Assembly (NCBI GenBank): GCA_001567275.1
Contig: LNBX01000011.1
Span: 55,910-119,909, forward strand
Direction: 5' to 3'
Length of the DNA stretch: 64,000 nucleotides
From: Bacteroidetes bacterium OLB10
GTDB taxonomy: Bacteria; Bacteroidota; Bacteroidia; AKYH767-A; OLB10
This document shows positions 37,262-46,341 of this stretch, one piece after another (position 1 is the first letter of the stretch; each line of letters opens with the position of its first letter). Below the pieces are notes generated by a model. The model was not told the origin of the DNA. It ran no database searches and saw nothing but the letters and a program-made list of their open reading frames with translations. The translations under genes and the position numbers were made by a program.

Positions 37262-39515
37262 AATATTTTTTGCAATTGTATTGCTGTTGTTTACCTGTTC
37301 AATTGTAAACGCACAATATTCACGATTTACTTCTCCGCAGGTTTATGTAAACAATCAGCCTTTAGCAAATCCATGGGCCGGTGGATTAAACTCTGCATCC
37401 TATCAGCCTATTGATCTCAACAATGATGGAATGAAGGATTTGTTTGTACTTGAAAAACAATCTGAGTCCAACTATCCAGGTGTGTATAAAATACGAACAT
37501 TCATCAACACGGGAAGTGTAGGTGTTGCCTCTTTTACCTATGATCCAAACTATGAGCAATATTTTCCTCAGGACATGGTAAGCTTTTGCATGCTTATAGA
37601 TTATGATGGTGATGGACGAGAAGATATTTTTACTTACAACAGAAACGTATCAGGCATTGATGTGTACAGAAATGAGTTTAATACAATGGGTGTGTTGCAT
37701 TTTACTCTGGAATATTCCGGACTGAATACCTGTTATATCAATCAGTCCGGACCATGTGTTGCAGGTTCACTCTATGTGTTGCCTGTAAATCAGCCTGCAC
37801 TTTATGATATCAATGGTGATGGTGATTTGGATGTGCTTACATTTCAGATAACAGCAAATTTTATTGAATACCATGAGAACATGGCAAAAGAATGGTTTAA
37901 CAGAACCGACACTATTGTTCTCCAACAGAGGAAAAAAGAATGGGGACATATCTCGCTCAGTGGCATGTCGAATGTTGCTAATCTTGGATTGCCCCGACTC
38001 GCTAATAACAACAGTAACGAAACTTTTACAGACCGACACTCCGGAAGCTGCATGGTAGCTTTCGACAGTGATGGTGATGGTATGGCTGATATACTTAATG
38101 GTGACTTACTCGGTAACAATCTGCTCTTTCTGCATAATGGCGGCACACAACCAGGAGTGAATGACAGTATTGACTGGCAGGATATAAATTATCCCACCAA
38201 TGGAGGCTCGGTGAATTATGTAACTTTTATCAATGCTAATTTTCTGGATGCCGACAATGATGGCAAAACGGATATGCTTATCTCTTCCTGCACCGAATCG
38301 CAAGCTGAGAATTATAATAACAATTTACTTTATCTCAATACAGGTACCAATCAGCAACCTGATTTTCAGTTTTTCAAATCACGTTTTCTTACTGATGGAA
38401 TGATTGATGTAGGCACAGCATCCATGCCGGTATTTTATGATATTGATGGTGATGGCAAGCAGGATTTGATTGTTGGCAACAAAGGTTACTACATTACTCA
38501 GGGTGGTCCCAGCCATTATGAGGGTGCATTAGCTTATTATAAGAACACAACATCTGGCGCATGTCCGGAGTTTACTCAAATGAGCACTGACTTTGCATCC
38601 ATTCAACAATATGGATTGACCAATATTTATCCGGCATTCGGTGATTTGGATGGTGATGGTGATTCGGATATGATGTTAGGAAATGAAAATGGTACGTTTC
38701 ATTATTTTATAAATAATGCAGGAGCCGGAAATTTTCCTCAATTTAGCCTTGCACCAAATGGTTTTAATTTTCAGAATCTGGATGTGGGCAGCAACAGCAC
38801 ACCTCAGTTAGTTGATGTTGATAATGACGGATTGCTCGATATTGTTTCAGGCGAGCTTTTTGGAAAAATTTCTTACTTCCGCAATACCGGAACCGTTACC
38901 TCACCTACTTTCACTTTGCAAAACAATAACTGGGGCGGAGTAAATGTCACCAACAGTGCCAACACATTTTATGGTTACAGTGTACCGCATCTTTTTATGG
39001 ATAATGGTCAGTGGAAGATGGTTGTAGGTTCCGAAAGTGGCCGTTTGTTTTTATATGATAATATTTCAGGAAATTTAAACGGAACATTTAATCTCGTTTC
39101 AAACACAGCTTATGGAGTAAACGAACCTCCGCGTGCTGCTCCTGCCATGGCAGACCTCAATAATGATGGTGCTGCTGAAATCATTGTTGGAGAACAGGCA
39201 GGCGGATTATCATTTTACAGCAGTTCGCTTAACGGATGCCCCTTGTCTGTAGCAGATTATACTCCTCACGTTTCTGTTAGCGTTAGTCCGAATCCGGTGA
39301 ACAATGAAGCCAATGTGCAACTGATTAATTATACATCAGGAAAAGTATCGGCAGCATTACTGGACATTACAGGCCGCAGGATTTTCGAAAAAAATATTTC
39401 TAACAATCATTTCAGTTTTTCTGCTTCAGTACTAAACAATGGCATGTATCTGCTTGTCATAAATACTGAAACCGGTAGTTTCACCAAGAAAATTATAGTT
39501 CAACATGGATATTAA
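37245..39515 (+). CDS. FG-GAP repeat surface protein 2 with T9SS sorting domain
   Basis: 757 residues from the GTG at 37245, which starts a good signal peptide (MLSNFKIFFAIVLLLFTCS, cut at IVNAQ); the same frame extends upstream to 37197 but that part is inside the previous gene. It is a paralogue of the upstream gene with the same layout: YVNNQPLANPWAGGLNSAS versus VNSKELKNPWAGGLNAPF, then DLNNDGMKDLFVL, DYDGDGREDIFTY, DINGDGDLDVL, DSDGDGMADIL, DIDGDGKQDLIVG, DLDGDGDSDMMLG, and a T9SS tail (VSVSPNPVNNEANVQL). The pair arose by tandem duplication. A surface adhesion or ligand-binding role is inferred. Confidence 0.9.
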   Translation: MLSNFKIFFAIVLLLFTCSIVNAQYSRFTSPQVYVNNQPLANPWAGGLNSASYQPIDLNNDGMKDLFVLEKQSESNYPGVYKIRTFINTGSVGVASFTYDPNYEQYFPQDMVSFCMLIDYDGDGREDIFTYNRNVSGIDVYRNEFNTMGVLHFTLEYSGLNTCYINQSGPCVAGSLYVLPVNQPALYDINGDGDLDVLTFQITANFIEYHENMAKEWFNRTDTIVLQQRKKEWGHISLSGMSNVANLGLPRLANNNSNETFTDRHSGSCMVAFDSDGDGMADILNGDLLGNNLLFLHNGGTQPGVNDSIDWQDINYPTNGGSVNYVTFINANFLDADNDGKTDMLISSCTESQAENYNNNLLYLNTGTNQQPDFQFFKSRFLTDGMIDVGTASMPVFYDIDGDGKQDLIVGNKGYYITQGGPSHYEGALAYYKNTTSGACPEFTQMSTDFASIQQYGLTNIYPAFGDLDGDGDSDMMLGNENGTFHYFINNAGAGNFPQFSLAPNGFNFQNLDVGSNSTPQLVDVDNDGLLDIVSGELFGKISYFRNTGTVTSPTFTLQNNNWGGVNVTNSANTFYGYSVPHLFMDNGQWKMVVGSESGRLFLYDNISGNLNGTFNLVSNTAYGVNEPPRAAPAMADLNNDGAAEIIVGEQAGGLSFYSSSLNGCPLSVADYTPHVSVSVSPNPVNNEANVQLINYTSGKVSAALLDITGRRIFEKNISNNHFSFSASVLNNGMYLLVINTETGSFTKKIIVQHGY

Positions 39516-40368
39516 AGAATTGAAACATCTGTTACCTGCAACGCTCCTGTGTTTATCATTGACTTCCTGTACCTGGGATAAAATGGACGATGCTTCGGAA
39601 GATGATCCCTGTCTGAAATATCCACCTGCAGTGGAAGCAATCATCACTACCAAGTGCGCTACGGCAGGATGTCATAACAGCATTTCCAATTCGGCATCAA
39701 GCGGACTTGATCTTACCAACTGGAAAACGATGAGAGAAGGCAATGATGCAGGAGCTGTTGTGATACCCGGAAATGCCGATTACAGCACCTTATTTTCTTT
39801 CAGCAATACATTTTCTGATTTGGGATTCTCAGGTAATGAGCCCAAGATGCCTTATGAAAGAGCAGCACTATCGCATGATGAAATGCAAACGATTAAAGAC
39901 TGGATTATGGGTGGTGCTAAAAATGCCTGTGGTGAAGACATGTTTCCGCAGGACGACAACAGAAAAAAAATATATGTAAGCAATCAGGCATGCGACCAGG
40001 TAGTTGTACTCGATCAGGAAACAAGACTAATCATGAAATGGTTTGATGTAGGTGACGTGAGTGGCATTACCGAAGCCCCGCACATGATTAAAGTTACTCC
40101 CGACAAAAAATATTTTTTGATAGCATTTTTCAGCTCTGGAGTCATTCAGCGATACAGGACTTCTGACGACAGTTTTGTTGATCAGGTGGATTGCAGCAAT
40201 GGGATAAGCGGGCAATGGGGTACACTTACCATTACTCCTGATGGCAAAAGAGCATACAGTGTTGACTGGAGTGCTGCGGGACGAATAGCAGTTATCAATC
40301 TCGAGAATTTTCCGATGACTTCATTCACATCTTTACCCATCACGCTCTGGCCTATCCGCATGGAATGA
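39505..40368 (+). CDS. beta-propeller lipoprotein with CX4CH heme-like motif, N-terminal part (frame broken)
   Basis: 287 residues. The signal peptide ends in a lipobox (LSLTSC, Cys22). AIITTKCATAGCHNSISNSA at 45-64 carries CX4CH (Cys51, Cys56, His57), an unusual spacing seen in planctomycete-type cytochrome domains of Bacteroidetes lipoproteins; MPYERAALSHDEMQTIKDWI resembles the end of such a domain. From about residue 150 a YVTN/YncE-type beta-propeller begins (KKIYVSNQACDQVVVLDQET). The final residues SLPITLWPIRME are out of register: the next frame reads FTHHALAYPHGMTFNSTG into the following fragment. It overlaps FG-GAP protein 2 by 11 nt, so the three genes are coupled. Confidence 0.8.
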   Translation: MDIKELKHLLPATLLCLSLTSCTWDKMDDASEDDPCLKYPPAVEAIITTKCATAGCHNSISNSASSGLDLTNWKTMREGNDAGAVVIPGNADYSTLFSFSNTFSDLGFSGNEPKMPYERAALSHDEMQTIKDWIMGGAKNACGEDMFPQDDNRKKIYVSNQACDQVVVLDQETRLIMKWFDVGDVSGITEAPHMIKVTPDKKYFLIAFFSSGVIQRYRTSDDSFVDQVDCSNGISGQWGTLTITPDGKRAYSVDWSAAGRIAVINLENFPMTSFTSLPITLWPIRME

Positions 40369-40991
40369 CTTTTAACAGTACCGGTGATAAGCTATATATT
40401 ACCAATCAGAACGGAGGAACTTATTATATTGCTGATACCATTGGCAGCCCTGCAGATTTTCCGCAATGGATCAGCAATCTTCAGACATTATCATACGGTG
40501 GCGGACTCAATGGTCATGAAATTATTTTCTCACCTGATAATTCAAAATATTTTGTAAGCTGTGATGCAACCAATGAGGTACGTGTTTTTGATGCAACTAC
40601 AAATGCACTTCTTAAAGTGATTCCTGTAGGAACTTTACCTCAGGAATTTTCACTGTCGCATAAGTTCCCTTACCTGTTTGTAACTTGCACCGAAGATATT
40701 ATCAATGGAAATCGAGGCTCAGTTTCAATAATTGATTACAACAATCTTACCCTCATAAAGAAAATACATACCGGCACACAACCTCATGGTATTGCTGTGG
40801 ATGATGAAAAAGATGTGGTATATGTTGCCAACAGAAATGTGGATGCCAATGGTGAAGCACCACATCACAGCGGGGCCTGTGCAGGACGCAATGGTAATAT
40901 GACCATCATTGATATGAATACGCTTGAACTTGTTCCGGGATATAAATGTGAGTTGGGCGTTGAGCCGTATTCAGTTGCTTTGAAAGATTAA
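40365..40991 (+). CDS. beta-propeller lipoprotein, C-terminal part (frame broken)
   Basis: 208 residues completing the propeller started at 39505. Blades are seen as DKLYITNQNGGTYYIADTI, NSKYFVSCDATNEVRVFDAT, GSVSIIDYNNLTLIKKIHTG and DVVYVANRN; the last block (SGACAGRNGNMTIIDMN) is typical of YncE-like proteins. The apparent ATG at 40365 is a methionine inside the protein, preceded in frame by HHALAYPHG. One missing T in the run at 40332-40334 explains the break. The unbroken protein would have about 495 residues. It ends 7 nt before the convergent aroA. Confidence 0.8.
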   Translation: MTFNSTGDKLYITNQNGGTYYIADTIGSPADFPQWISNLQTLSYGGGLNGHEIIFSPDNSKYFVSCDATNEVRVFDATTNALLKVIPVGTLPQEFSLSHKFPYLFVTCTEDIINGNRGSVSIIDYNNLTLIKKIHTGTQPHGIAVDDEKDVVYVANRNVDANGEAPHHSGACAGRNGNMTIIDMNTLELVPGYKCELGVEPYSVALKD

Positions 40992-40998
40992 CAGCAAA

Positions 40999-42225
40999 TT
41001 ATTGTACTGAAGATTTAATTCCGAGTGAGTTCAACTGATGAAAATAATCGGGAAAAGACTTTTTTACAGAATCAGTTTCTTCAAGAAAAACTTCTCCTGT
41101 AATCAGACTCAGGGGTGCAAAGCTCATAATCACCCGGTGATCATTATAACTTTTCAGCACACGCGTTGAAGGTTTGATAAGTGATTCTTCAAGTATTTTC
41201 AATTTAGAACCTCCGCAGAAATCTGTTTTAATATTCAACTTATATCCTTCGCGCTGAAATGCAGCTACTCTGTCGCACTCTTTGATAAGCAAACCCTGCA
41301 ATTCAAGCAAATCGGCTTTACAGTTAAGACCGCCACAGGTTGCGGCAAGACTTAATGCTATATCCGGACAATGTCTGAAGGAGTTGAGGTAGAAATCAGG
41401 TTTAATCCGTTCTTTTTTTGTCAGGACAATTTTATCTGTTGAGTATTTTGTTTCCACACCAAAAGGTTTGAAATAATCAATTGCAATTTTATCACCCTGA
41501 AAACTTTCTGATGTTAATCCGTTAATTGCTATTTCCGACTTGCTGCTGAGAGCTGCAATCTCATAAAAATAGGATGCAGCACTCCAATCGCCACCTGCTG
41601 CTATGGATATATTTTGATATGTATTTGCGCCAACAGTTATTTCTTTTTGTTTAAAAATTACCTTGGCATGAAATACCTTCATTATTTCAGCAGTAAGCTG
41701 CAGATAAGGAAACGAAACTGCCTCATCAAACCGAATGGTTAATTCATGCCCCAATAAAGGAGCAATCATCATCATAGCGCTTATATGCTGTGACGTGCGG
41801 CTGCCATCAGCATATAAAACGTTCACCTGTTTGATCGAGGAAGGTTTGATGTGTACAGGCAAAAATCCTTCCTTATCAAGATAAGTGATATCAGCACCAA
41901 TCTGCCTGAGCAAGTCCACTGAATCAGCAACAGGTCGTTGCTTCAATCGTTCAGTACCGGTAAGAATAGCTTCTCTTTGTTTGATTACACACCATGCCAT
42001 CACAAAACGAGCTGTTGTTCCACCGTCTTTTGCATCAAGTGTAAGTTCCTCCGAAGATAAAAGTTTCTTCAATTGCAGAGTATCAGCGGCATCAGTGCCA
42101 TGGGCATCATCAGTAAAATTAGCAAGCGATCGGATGAATGAAATACGACTGTCTTCACTCTTGGAAACAGGAACATTAACTTCTCCAACCGTGTAATCTG
42201 ACTCTGTAAAGACCCTAACCGGCAT
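40999..42225 (-). CDS. aroA: 3-phosphoshikimate 1-carboxyvinyltransferase (EPSP synthase)
   Basis: 408 residues, slightly shorter than the typical 420-430. The enzyme joins shikimate 3-phosphate and phosphoenolpyruvate in the chorismate pathway. PVSKSEDSRISFIRSLAN is the first substrate-binding block (SKS motif), LDAKDGGTTARFVMAWCVI the glycine-rich PEP loop (usually NAGTTxR), ADGSRTSQHISAMMM the shikimate phosphate site (GSRTSQ), and STRVLKSYNDHRVIMSFAP the conserved NDHR motif. It starts inside the end of aroB (11 nt overlap), so it is translated after it. Third gene of the aro operon. Confidence 0.93.
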   Translation of the reverse strand: MPVRVFTESDYTVGEVNVPVSKSEDSRISFIRSLANFTDDAHGTDAADTLQLKKLLSSEELTLDAKDGGTTARFVMAWCVIKQREAILTGTERLKQRPVADSVDLLRQIGADITYLDKEGFLPVHIKPSSIKQVNVLYADGSRTSQHISAMMMIAPLLGHELTIRFDEAVSFPYLQLTAEIMKVFHAKVIFKQKEITVGANTYQNISIAAGGDWSAASYFYEIAALSSKSEIAINGLTSESFQGDKIAIDYFKPFGVETKYSTDKIVLTKKERIKPDFYLNSFRHCPDIALSLAATCGGLNCKADLLELQGLLIKECDRVAAFQREGYKLNIKTDFCGGSKLKILEESLIKPSTRVLKSYNDHRVIMSFAPLSLITGEVFLEETDSVKKSFPDYFHQLNSLGIKSSVQ

Positions 42226-43280
42226 TTGATATTTCAGGGATTGAGAACTTGTTTATAGCATTTATAACTAATGATTTTTCAACAGAAATATCATAACTGC
42301 ACTTTCCTGTTTTCTCAGGCAATGAAAATTTTAATTGCCCTGAAGTGTTCTTCTTATCTGCCCATAAAAACTTTTCTATGCCATCGTAGGTAAATGTAAA
42401 ATTGAATGAAAAATATTTTCTGATTGCACTTTCTATTATGCTGAATTCTTCCTGCGACAACATTTTCTTGCTTACAGCCATATAACTCTCGCAAATCATT
42501 CCCGCAGCCACTGCAACTCCATGACTTATTTCATTGCCTCCGGCAGCCATCATGGATTCCACTGCATGACCTATGGTATGGCCGAAATTCAGAATTTTAC
42601 GCTCAGTTCTGTCATATTTGTCCTTTTTCACTATTTCATTTTTTATTTCAACAGATGAGCGTATGGCATCTTCTGATGTAAAATTTCCATTCCCGGCCAA
42701 CTGCATGAAATAATTTTTATCGTAAATAATTCCATGTTTGAGCATTTCGGCAAAACCATTTTTCAGTTCATTTTCAGAGAGAGTTTTCAGAAACTCCGTG
42801 TCCACATAAGTGCATACCGGAAATGAAAAAGTTCCTGCCTGATTTTTATAAGAAAGAATATTCACCGCATTCTTCCCTCCTATTGCAGCATCTGTCATTG
42901 CAAGCAATGTTGTCGGTATATGAATGTAGGGCATTCCTCTTTTGAACAATGTTGCTACAAATGCTCCTATATCGGTTATCATTCCACCACCAAGGTTGAT
43001 GAGCAACGATTGTCTGGTGGCTCCATACTCTATTAATTTCTGCCAGATAATTTCTGCCTGATTTGTTGTTTTACTTTTTTCACCTGCCGGAATAACCAGT
43101 GTTATTGCAGTTGATGTTTCTTTAAATAATTCTTTCAGATATGGAAGGCAAAATTTTTTCTGTATTCGTATCGCACAATACAAATATTTTGTCATAGGCA
43201 GCATTCTTACTCAGAATATCTGCCATATGCTGACGTCCATCAGATTTAAACCAAACAGGAGAAATTTCTGAAGTCTCCAT
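42215..43280 (-). CDS. aroB: 3-dehydroquinate synthase (frame broken near N-terminus)
   Basis: About 354 residues after correction. The enzyme closes DAHP to 3-dehydroquinate using NAD and a divalent metal. IPAGEKSKT, LLINLGGGMITDIGAFVA (NAD loop), HIPTTLLAMTDAAIGGKNAVN, GFAEMLKHGIIYD and ILNFGHTIGHAVE (zinc-binding His) are all present. The raw main frame begins only at 43204. The true ATG is at 43280, and the first 40 residues (METSEISPVWFKSDGRQHM and on to VLCDTNTEK) are in another frame; an A6 run (T6 on the forward strand at 43154-43159) with one A too many separates them from FCLPYLKELF. It starts 2 nt after the DAHP synthase stop. Confidence 0.9.
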
Positions 43281-43282
43281 TG

Positions 43283-44371
43283 TTATTTGGTTTTGGAAGG
43301 TTTTACCTCCTGCTTATTCATCTGGCTTTCCTGTTGCAGAATAGATTCTTTATGAATCAAACCGAACAAAGTAATCACAAACTCACTGCTGAGTTTATTT
43401 TCCCTTCCTTTGGCAGAACGTGTATTCAGAATTTCGCGAAAACGTTCAGGTTGAAGTATGGCAATATTGTTTTCATTTTTGTAAGCACCAATATTTCTGG
43501 CAATCTCCATTCTTTTGGCAATTTCTTCAATTATATTTTCATCCAGTTCGTCAATGAGATCGCGCAGATCCTGCAGTTTGCTTAACCCCAACGCATCTTC
43601 AGGGGCTGCCTTTCTTACAATGAGTTGTTGAAGCAACTGCGTAAACTGGTGAACCGTTAGTTGTTGTTGGGCATCACTCAGTGCTTTGGCCGGATTGTGA
43701 TGAACTTCAATCATCAGTCCGTCATACTGAAGATCGAGTGCTGTCTGACTTACCTTTTTAATTTTCGTATTTCCACAAATATGGCTGGGGTCACATATCA
43801 TTGGCAACTCAGGTATTCTTGTTCGCAATTCTATAGCTAATTCCCAGTAAGGTTTGTTTCTGTAAGCATTGTTCTCATAACTTGAAAAACCTCTGTGAAT
43901 GGCTGCAATGTCTTTCACACCTGCTTTCATTATACGTTCAACAGCACCTTGCCACAAACTCACATCAGGATTTACAGGATTTTTCACAAACACCGGAATG
44001 TTTACTCCCGTAAGTGAATCAGCAATTTGTTGAACCAGGAATGGATTTACTGTTGTACGTGCTCCTATCCAAAGCATATCAACGCCCGCTTTCAAAGCTT
44101 CTTCCACATGTTCGGCACAGGCAACTTCAGTAATGACCGGCAACTGAGCTTTCTGTCCGGCATTCACAATCCACTGCAAAGCTTTTACACCAAAGCCGCT
44201 GAACGATTCAGGACGAGTACGAGGTTTCCATGCTCCTGCACGCATAATGTGAGTACCTGCCATCTTCAGCTGAATGGCAAGATTCTCCAGTTCCTCTTCA
44301 CCTTCGGCACTGCAAGGACCGGCTATAAGCAATGGTCTTGTATCAAGCAATTGTCGGATATTTTCAATCAT
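43283..44371 (-). CDS. bifunctional DAHP synthase / chorismate mutase (type II)
   Basis: 362 residues from the ATG at 44371; a TTG three codons earlier lies in the -7 box and is less likely. The N-terminal 260 residues are a DAHP synthase of the KDO8P-synthase-like class: LLIAGPCSAEGEEEL, HIMRAGAWKPRTRPESFSG, MLWIGARTTVNPFLVQ, VKNPVNPD, IHRGFSSYE and MICDPSHICG. The C-terminal 90 residues are an AroQ-type chorismate mutase (LQDLRDLIDELDENIIEEIAKRMEI). The fusion catalyses the first step of the shikimate pathway and the branch to prephenate, and allows feedback control. First gene of the operon with aroB and aroA. Confidence 0.93.
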   Translation of the reverse strand: MIENIRQLLDTRPLLIAGPCSAEGEEELENLAIQLKMAGTHIMRAGAWKPRTRPESFSGFGVKALQWIVNAGQKAQLPVITEVACAEHVEEALKAGVDMLWIGARTTVNPFLVQQIADSLTGVNIPVFVKNPVNPDVSLWQGAVERIMKAGVKDIAAIHRGFSSYENNAYRNKPYWELAIELRTRIPELPMICDPSHICGNTKIKKVSQTALDLQYDGLMIEVHHNPAKALSDAQQQLTVHQFTQLLQQLIVRKAAPEDALGLSKLQDLRDLIDELDENIIEEIAKRMEIARNIGAYKNENNIAILQPERFREILNTRSAKGRENKLSSEFVITLFGLIHKESILQQESQMNKQEVKPSKTK

Positions 44372-44377
44372 ACTGTG

Positions 44378-44385
44378 CAAAGATA
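44378..44385 (-). promoter_or_regulatory. candidate -7 box of the aro operon
   Basis: On the reverse strand TATCTTTG matches TAnnTTTG exactly and ends only 6 nt before the ATG at 44371, so the transcript would be leaderless or nearly so. No TTG at the -33 spacing. Confidence 0.4.
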
Positions 44386-44482
44386 CTTAACGTTTTTATG
44401 CTGTAATTTATAAAGATTGCAGCTCATCTTCAGATCGTTTTAACAAAGTATTTGTATGATAACTTCAGAATAGGATTTTTGT

Positions 44483-44490
44483 TACTTTTG
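44483..44490 (+). promoter_or_regulatory. candidate -7 box of the tRNA-Leu pair
   Basis: TACTTTTG matches TAnnTTTG exactly, 20 nt before the first tRNA base. The -33 position is not TTG. Confidence 0.45.
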
Positions 44491-44510
44491 TCGCCCTGAG
44501 TTTTTAAAAT

Positions 44511-44592
44511 GCCCGGGTGGCGAAATTGGTAGACGCACCATCTTGAGGGGGTGGCGCCAATAGGTGTACGAGTTCGAATCTCGTCCCGGGCA
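44511..44592 (+). tRNA. tRNA-Leu (anticodon GAG)
   Basis: The acceptor stem GCCCGGG pairs with CCCGGGC, the D-arm is GCG...CGC, the anticodon loop is TTGAGGG with anticodon GAG, and a long variable arm (CGCC...GGTG) and the T-arm ACGAG-TTCGAAT-CTCGT follow. The long variable arm marks a class II tRNA. The discriminator base is A at 44592 and CCA is not encoded. It reads CUC/CUU codons. Confidence 0.93.
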
Positions 44593-44618
44593 CAAAAACT
44601 TTGTTCATTGATAGTATT

Positions 44619-44702
44619 GCCCGGGTGGTGAAATTGGTAGACACGCAGGTCTCAGAAGCCTGTGGGGTAAAACCTGTAGGAGTTCGAGTCTCCTCTCGGG
44701 CA
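44619..44702 (+). tRNA. tRNA-Leu (anticodon CAG)
   Basis: The acceptor stem GCCCGGG pairs with CTCGGGC (one G-T pair), the D-arm is GTG...CAC, the anticodon stem CAGGT/GCCTG encloses the loop CTCAGAA with anticodon CAG, the long variable arm GGGGTAAAACCT follows, and the T-arm is AGGAG-TTCGAGT-CTCCT. CCA is not encoded. It lies 26 nt after the first tRNA-Leu, so both are probably cut from one precursor. It reads CUG. Confidence 0.93.
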
Positions 44703-44712
44703 CTCACAAAGC

Positions 44713-44758
44713 AAAACAGGCTGCCTCATTTTTATTTGAGACAGCCTGTTTTATTTTT
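44713..44758 (+). terminator. intrinsic terminator after the tRNA-Leu pair
   Basis: AAAACAGGCTG-C-CTC (44713-44727) pairs with GAG-A-CAGCCTGTTTT (44738-44752) with one mismatch, followed by TTTTATTTTTT. It is nearly symmetric and may also end transcription of the convergent M13 peptidase gene. Confidence 0.82.
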
Positions 44759-44771
44759 TAGCTTTCTGTAT

Positions 44772-45971
44772 TTACCAGATTTCAGCCCGTTCTTCCTGTG
44801 GGAGATACATTTTGTTCTCCTTCGTCACATTAAATGCTTTGTAAAATTCAGGTATGTTGGGCAATGGGCCGTTTGTTCTGAATTTTCCGGGACTGTGTGG
44901 ATCTACCTTCAGTCGTTTTTTCAGTTCTTCGGGACGAATGTTGTTTCGCCATATCTGAGCATAATTGATAAAGAAACGTTGTTCGGGTGTAAATCCATTG
45001 CTTCCGCCTCCAGCACTCACAGCCTGCTGAAGCATGTTCACTTTCTGCAATGCAGAATAAGCCATTATCAGTCCGCCCAAATCTGCAATGTTTTCTCCTA
45101 AAGTCAACTCACCGTTTATGTGGAAAGTGTCTATTGCAGCAAAACTGTTAAACTGTTTTGCCAGTTTAGCAGTATTCTGTTTAAACCGGGCTTTATCAGC
45201 TTCTGTCCACCAGTTTTTCAGATTACCGTCAGCATCATACTGCGAACCCTGATCGTCAAAACCATGAGTGAGTTCATGTCCTATAACTACTCCCATTCCA
45301 CCATAGTTTACAGCATCATCAGCATTCGGGTCGAAGAAAGGAGGTTGCATTATAGCAGCCGGAAAAACTATTTCATTCATTCCCGGATTGTAGTAAGCAT
45401 TCACCGTTTGTGGCGACATGCCCCACTCTGTTCTGTCAACAGGTTTACCTAATTTATGCAAATTGTAATTAAACCAGAATGTTTCAGCCCTGTTCACATT
45501 TTCATAATAAGAATCTGTTTTCACCTCCAGCGCTGAAAAATCTTTCCATTTATCAGGATAGGCCAGTTTCAACATCACTTTATCCAATTTTTCAATTGCA
45601 GCTTTTTTAGTCTGCTCTTCCATCCAGGTTCTTGTTTTGATTCTTTCCTTATAGGCTGCAATCAGATTATTCACTAATTTGGTTACACGCTCTTTTGCCT
45701 GAGGCGGAAAATATTTTTTCACATATAACTGTCCTATCAACTCGCCCATGGTTCCATTCATGGCACCTAACACCCGCTTCCAGCGTGGTTTCATTTCTTT
45801 AGCACCACTCAGCACTCCCTCATAAAATGCGAAGTCATTATTTACAAATTCAGAACTGAGTGTAGATGCTCTTTCATTTATAAGATGCCAGATGAGATAT
45901 GCCTGTAATTCTTTTAATGAAAAGTTGCTGAACATTTCATTCAGTGATTTAAAAAAATTCCGGTTGGCCAA
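44772..45971 (-). CDS. M13 (neprilysin/PepO-like) metallopeptidase, C-terminal part (frame broken)
   Basis: 399 residues containing the catalytic half of an M13 peptidase. VIGHELTHGFDDQGSQYD is the zinc site (HExxH), GENIADLGGLIMAYSA holds the third ligand Glu (ExxxD), VNAYYNPGMNEIVFPAAIMQ is the substrate-binding NAYY block, and the chain ends in EIW as usual for the family. The apparent start is inside the gene: the bases before it read in another frame as VVVGQPEFF, followed here by FKSLNEMFSNFS. A T7 run where T6 is expected (A7 at 45951-45957 on the forward strand) causes the break. Degrades oligopeptides in the periplasm. Confidence 0.88.
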   Translation of the reverse strand: MANRNFFKSLNEMFSNFSLKELQAYLIWHLINERASTLSSEFVNNDFAFYEGVLSGAKEMKPRWKRVLGAMNGTMGELIGQLYVKKYFPPQAKERVTKLVNNLIAAYKERIKTRTWMEEQTKKAAIEKLDKVMLKLAYPDKWKDFSALEVKTDSYYENVNRAETFWFNYNLHKLGKPVDRTEWGMSPQTVNAYYNPGMNEIVFPAAIMQPPFFDPNADDAVNYGGMGVVIGHELTHGFDDQGSQYDADGNLKNWWTEADKARFKQNTAKLAKQFNSFAAIDTFHINGELTLGENIADLGGLIMAYSALQKVNMLQQAVSAGGGSNGFTPEQRFFINYAQIWRNNIRPEELKKRLKVDPHSPGKFRTNGPLPNIPEFYKAFNVTKENKMYLPQEERAEIW

Positions 45972-46272
45972 CCACTACATCTTTTGCCTGAATATTGAAT
46001 TTTGTAAAATATAATTTAAGCGGCAATGACGGAACGAGACCTAAAAACTCAGTAAGTGGCATTTTATTATAATTTGCTTCCGGATCGCGCAAGGCCACTC
46101 TTGTCCTTGAATTCTTGGCCAGTTCTGTTTCAATTTTTAAAATAGTGGAAGAAAATTCATCGGGGAAATCAATGTTAGCCAGTCGCATTTGATCGTTAAT
46201 CAGATTGACATATTTTTCTCTGATGTTTTTACTTTCAGGATCATCTTTCAGATAGTAATCTCTGTCAGGCAA
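45949..46272 (-). CDS. M13 metallopeptidase, middle part (frame broken)
   Basis: 107 residues of the same M13 peptidase. LPDRDYYLKDDPESKNIREK is highly typical of the N-terminal domain of bacterial M13 enzymes, preceded in frame by FYVGQDDKNSKENIIFLSQG, which has no stop between this part and 46342. The methionine at 46272 is thus internal. It ends at a stop caused by the extra base near 45951-45957. The domain closes over the active site and limits the size of the substrate. Confidence 0.85.
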   Translation of the reverse strand: MPDRDYYLKDDPESKNIREKYVNLINDQMRLANIDFPDEFSSTILKIETELAKNSRTRVALRDPEANYNKMPLTEFLGLVPSLPLKLYFTKFNIQAKDVVVGQPEFF

Positions 46273-46341
46273 ACCTAATCCTCCCTGTGATAAGAAAATA
46301 ATATTCTCCTTGCTGTTCTTATCATCCTGTCCTACATAAAA

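Noticed and set aside
43150..43165. Programmed frameshift regulating aroB
   Set aside because: AroB is not known to use recoding, and the change fits the window-wide homopolymer pattern.
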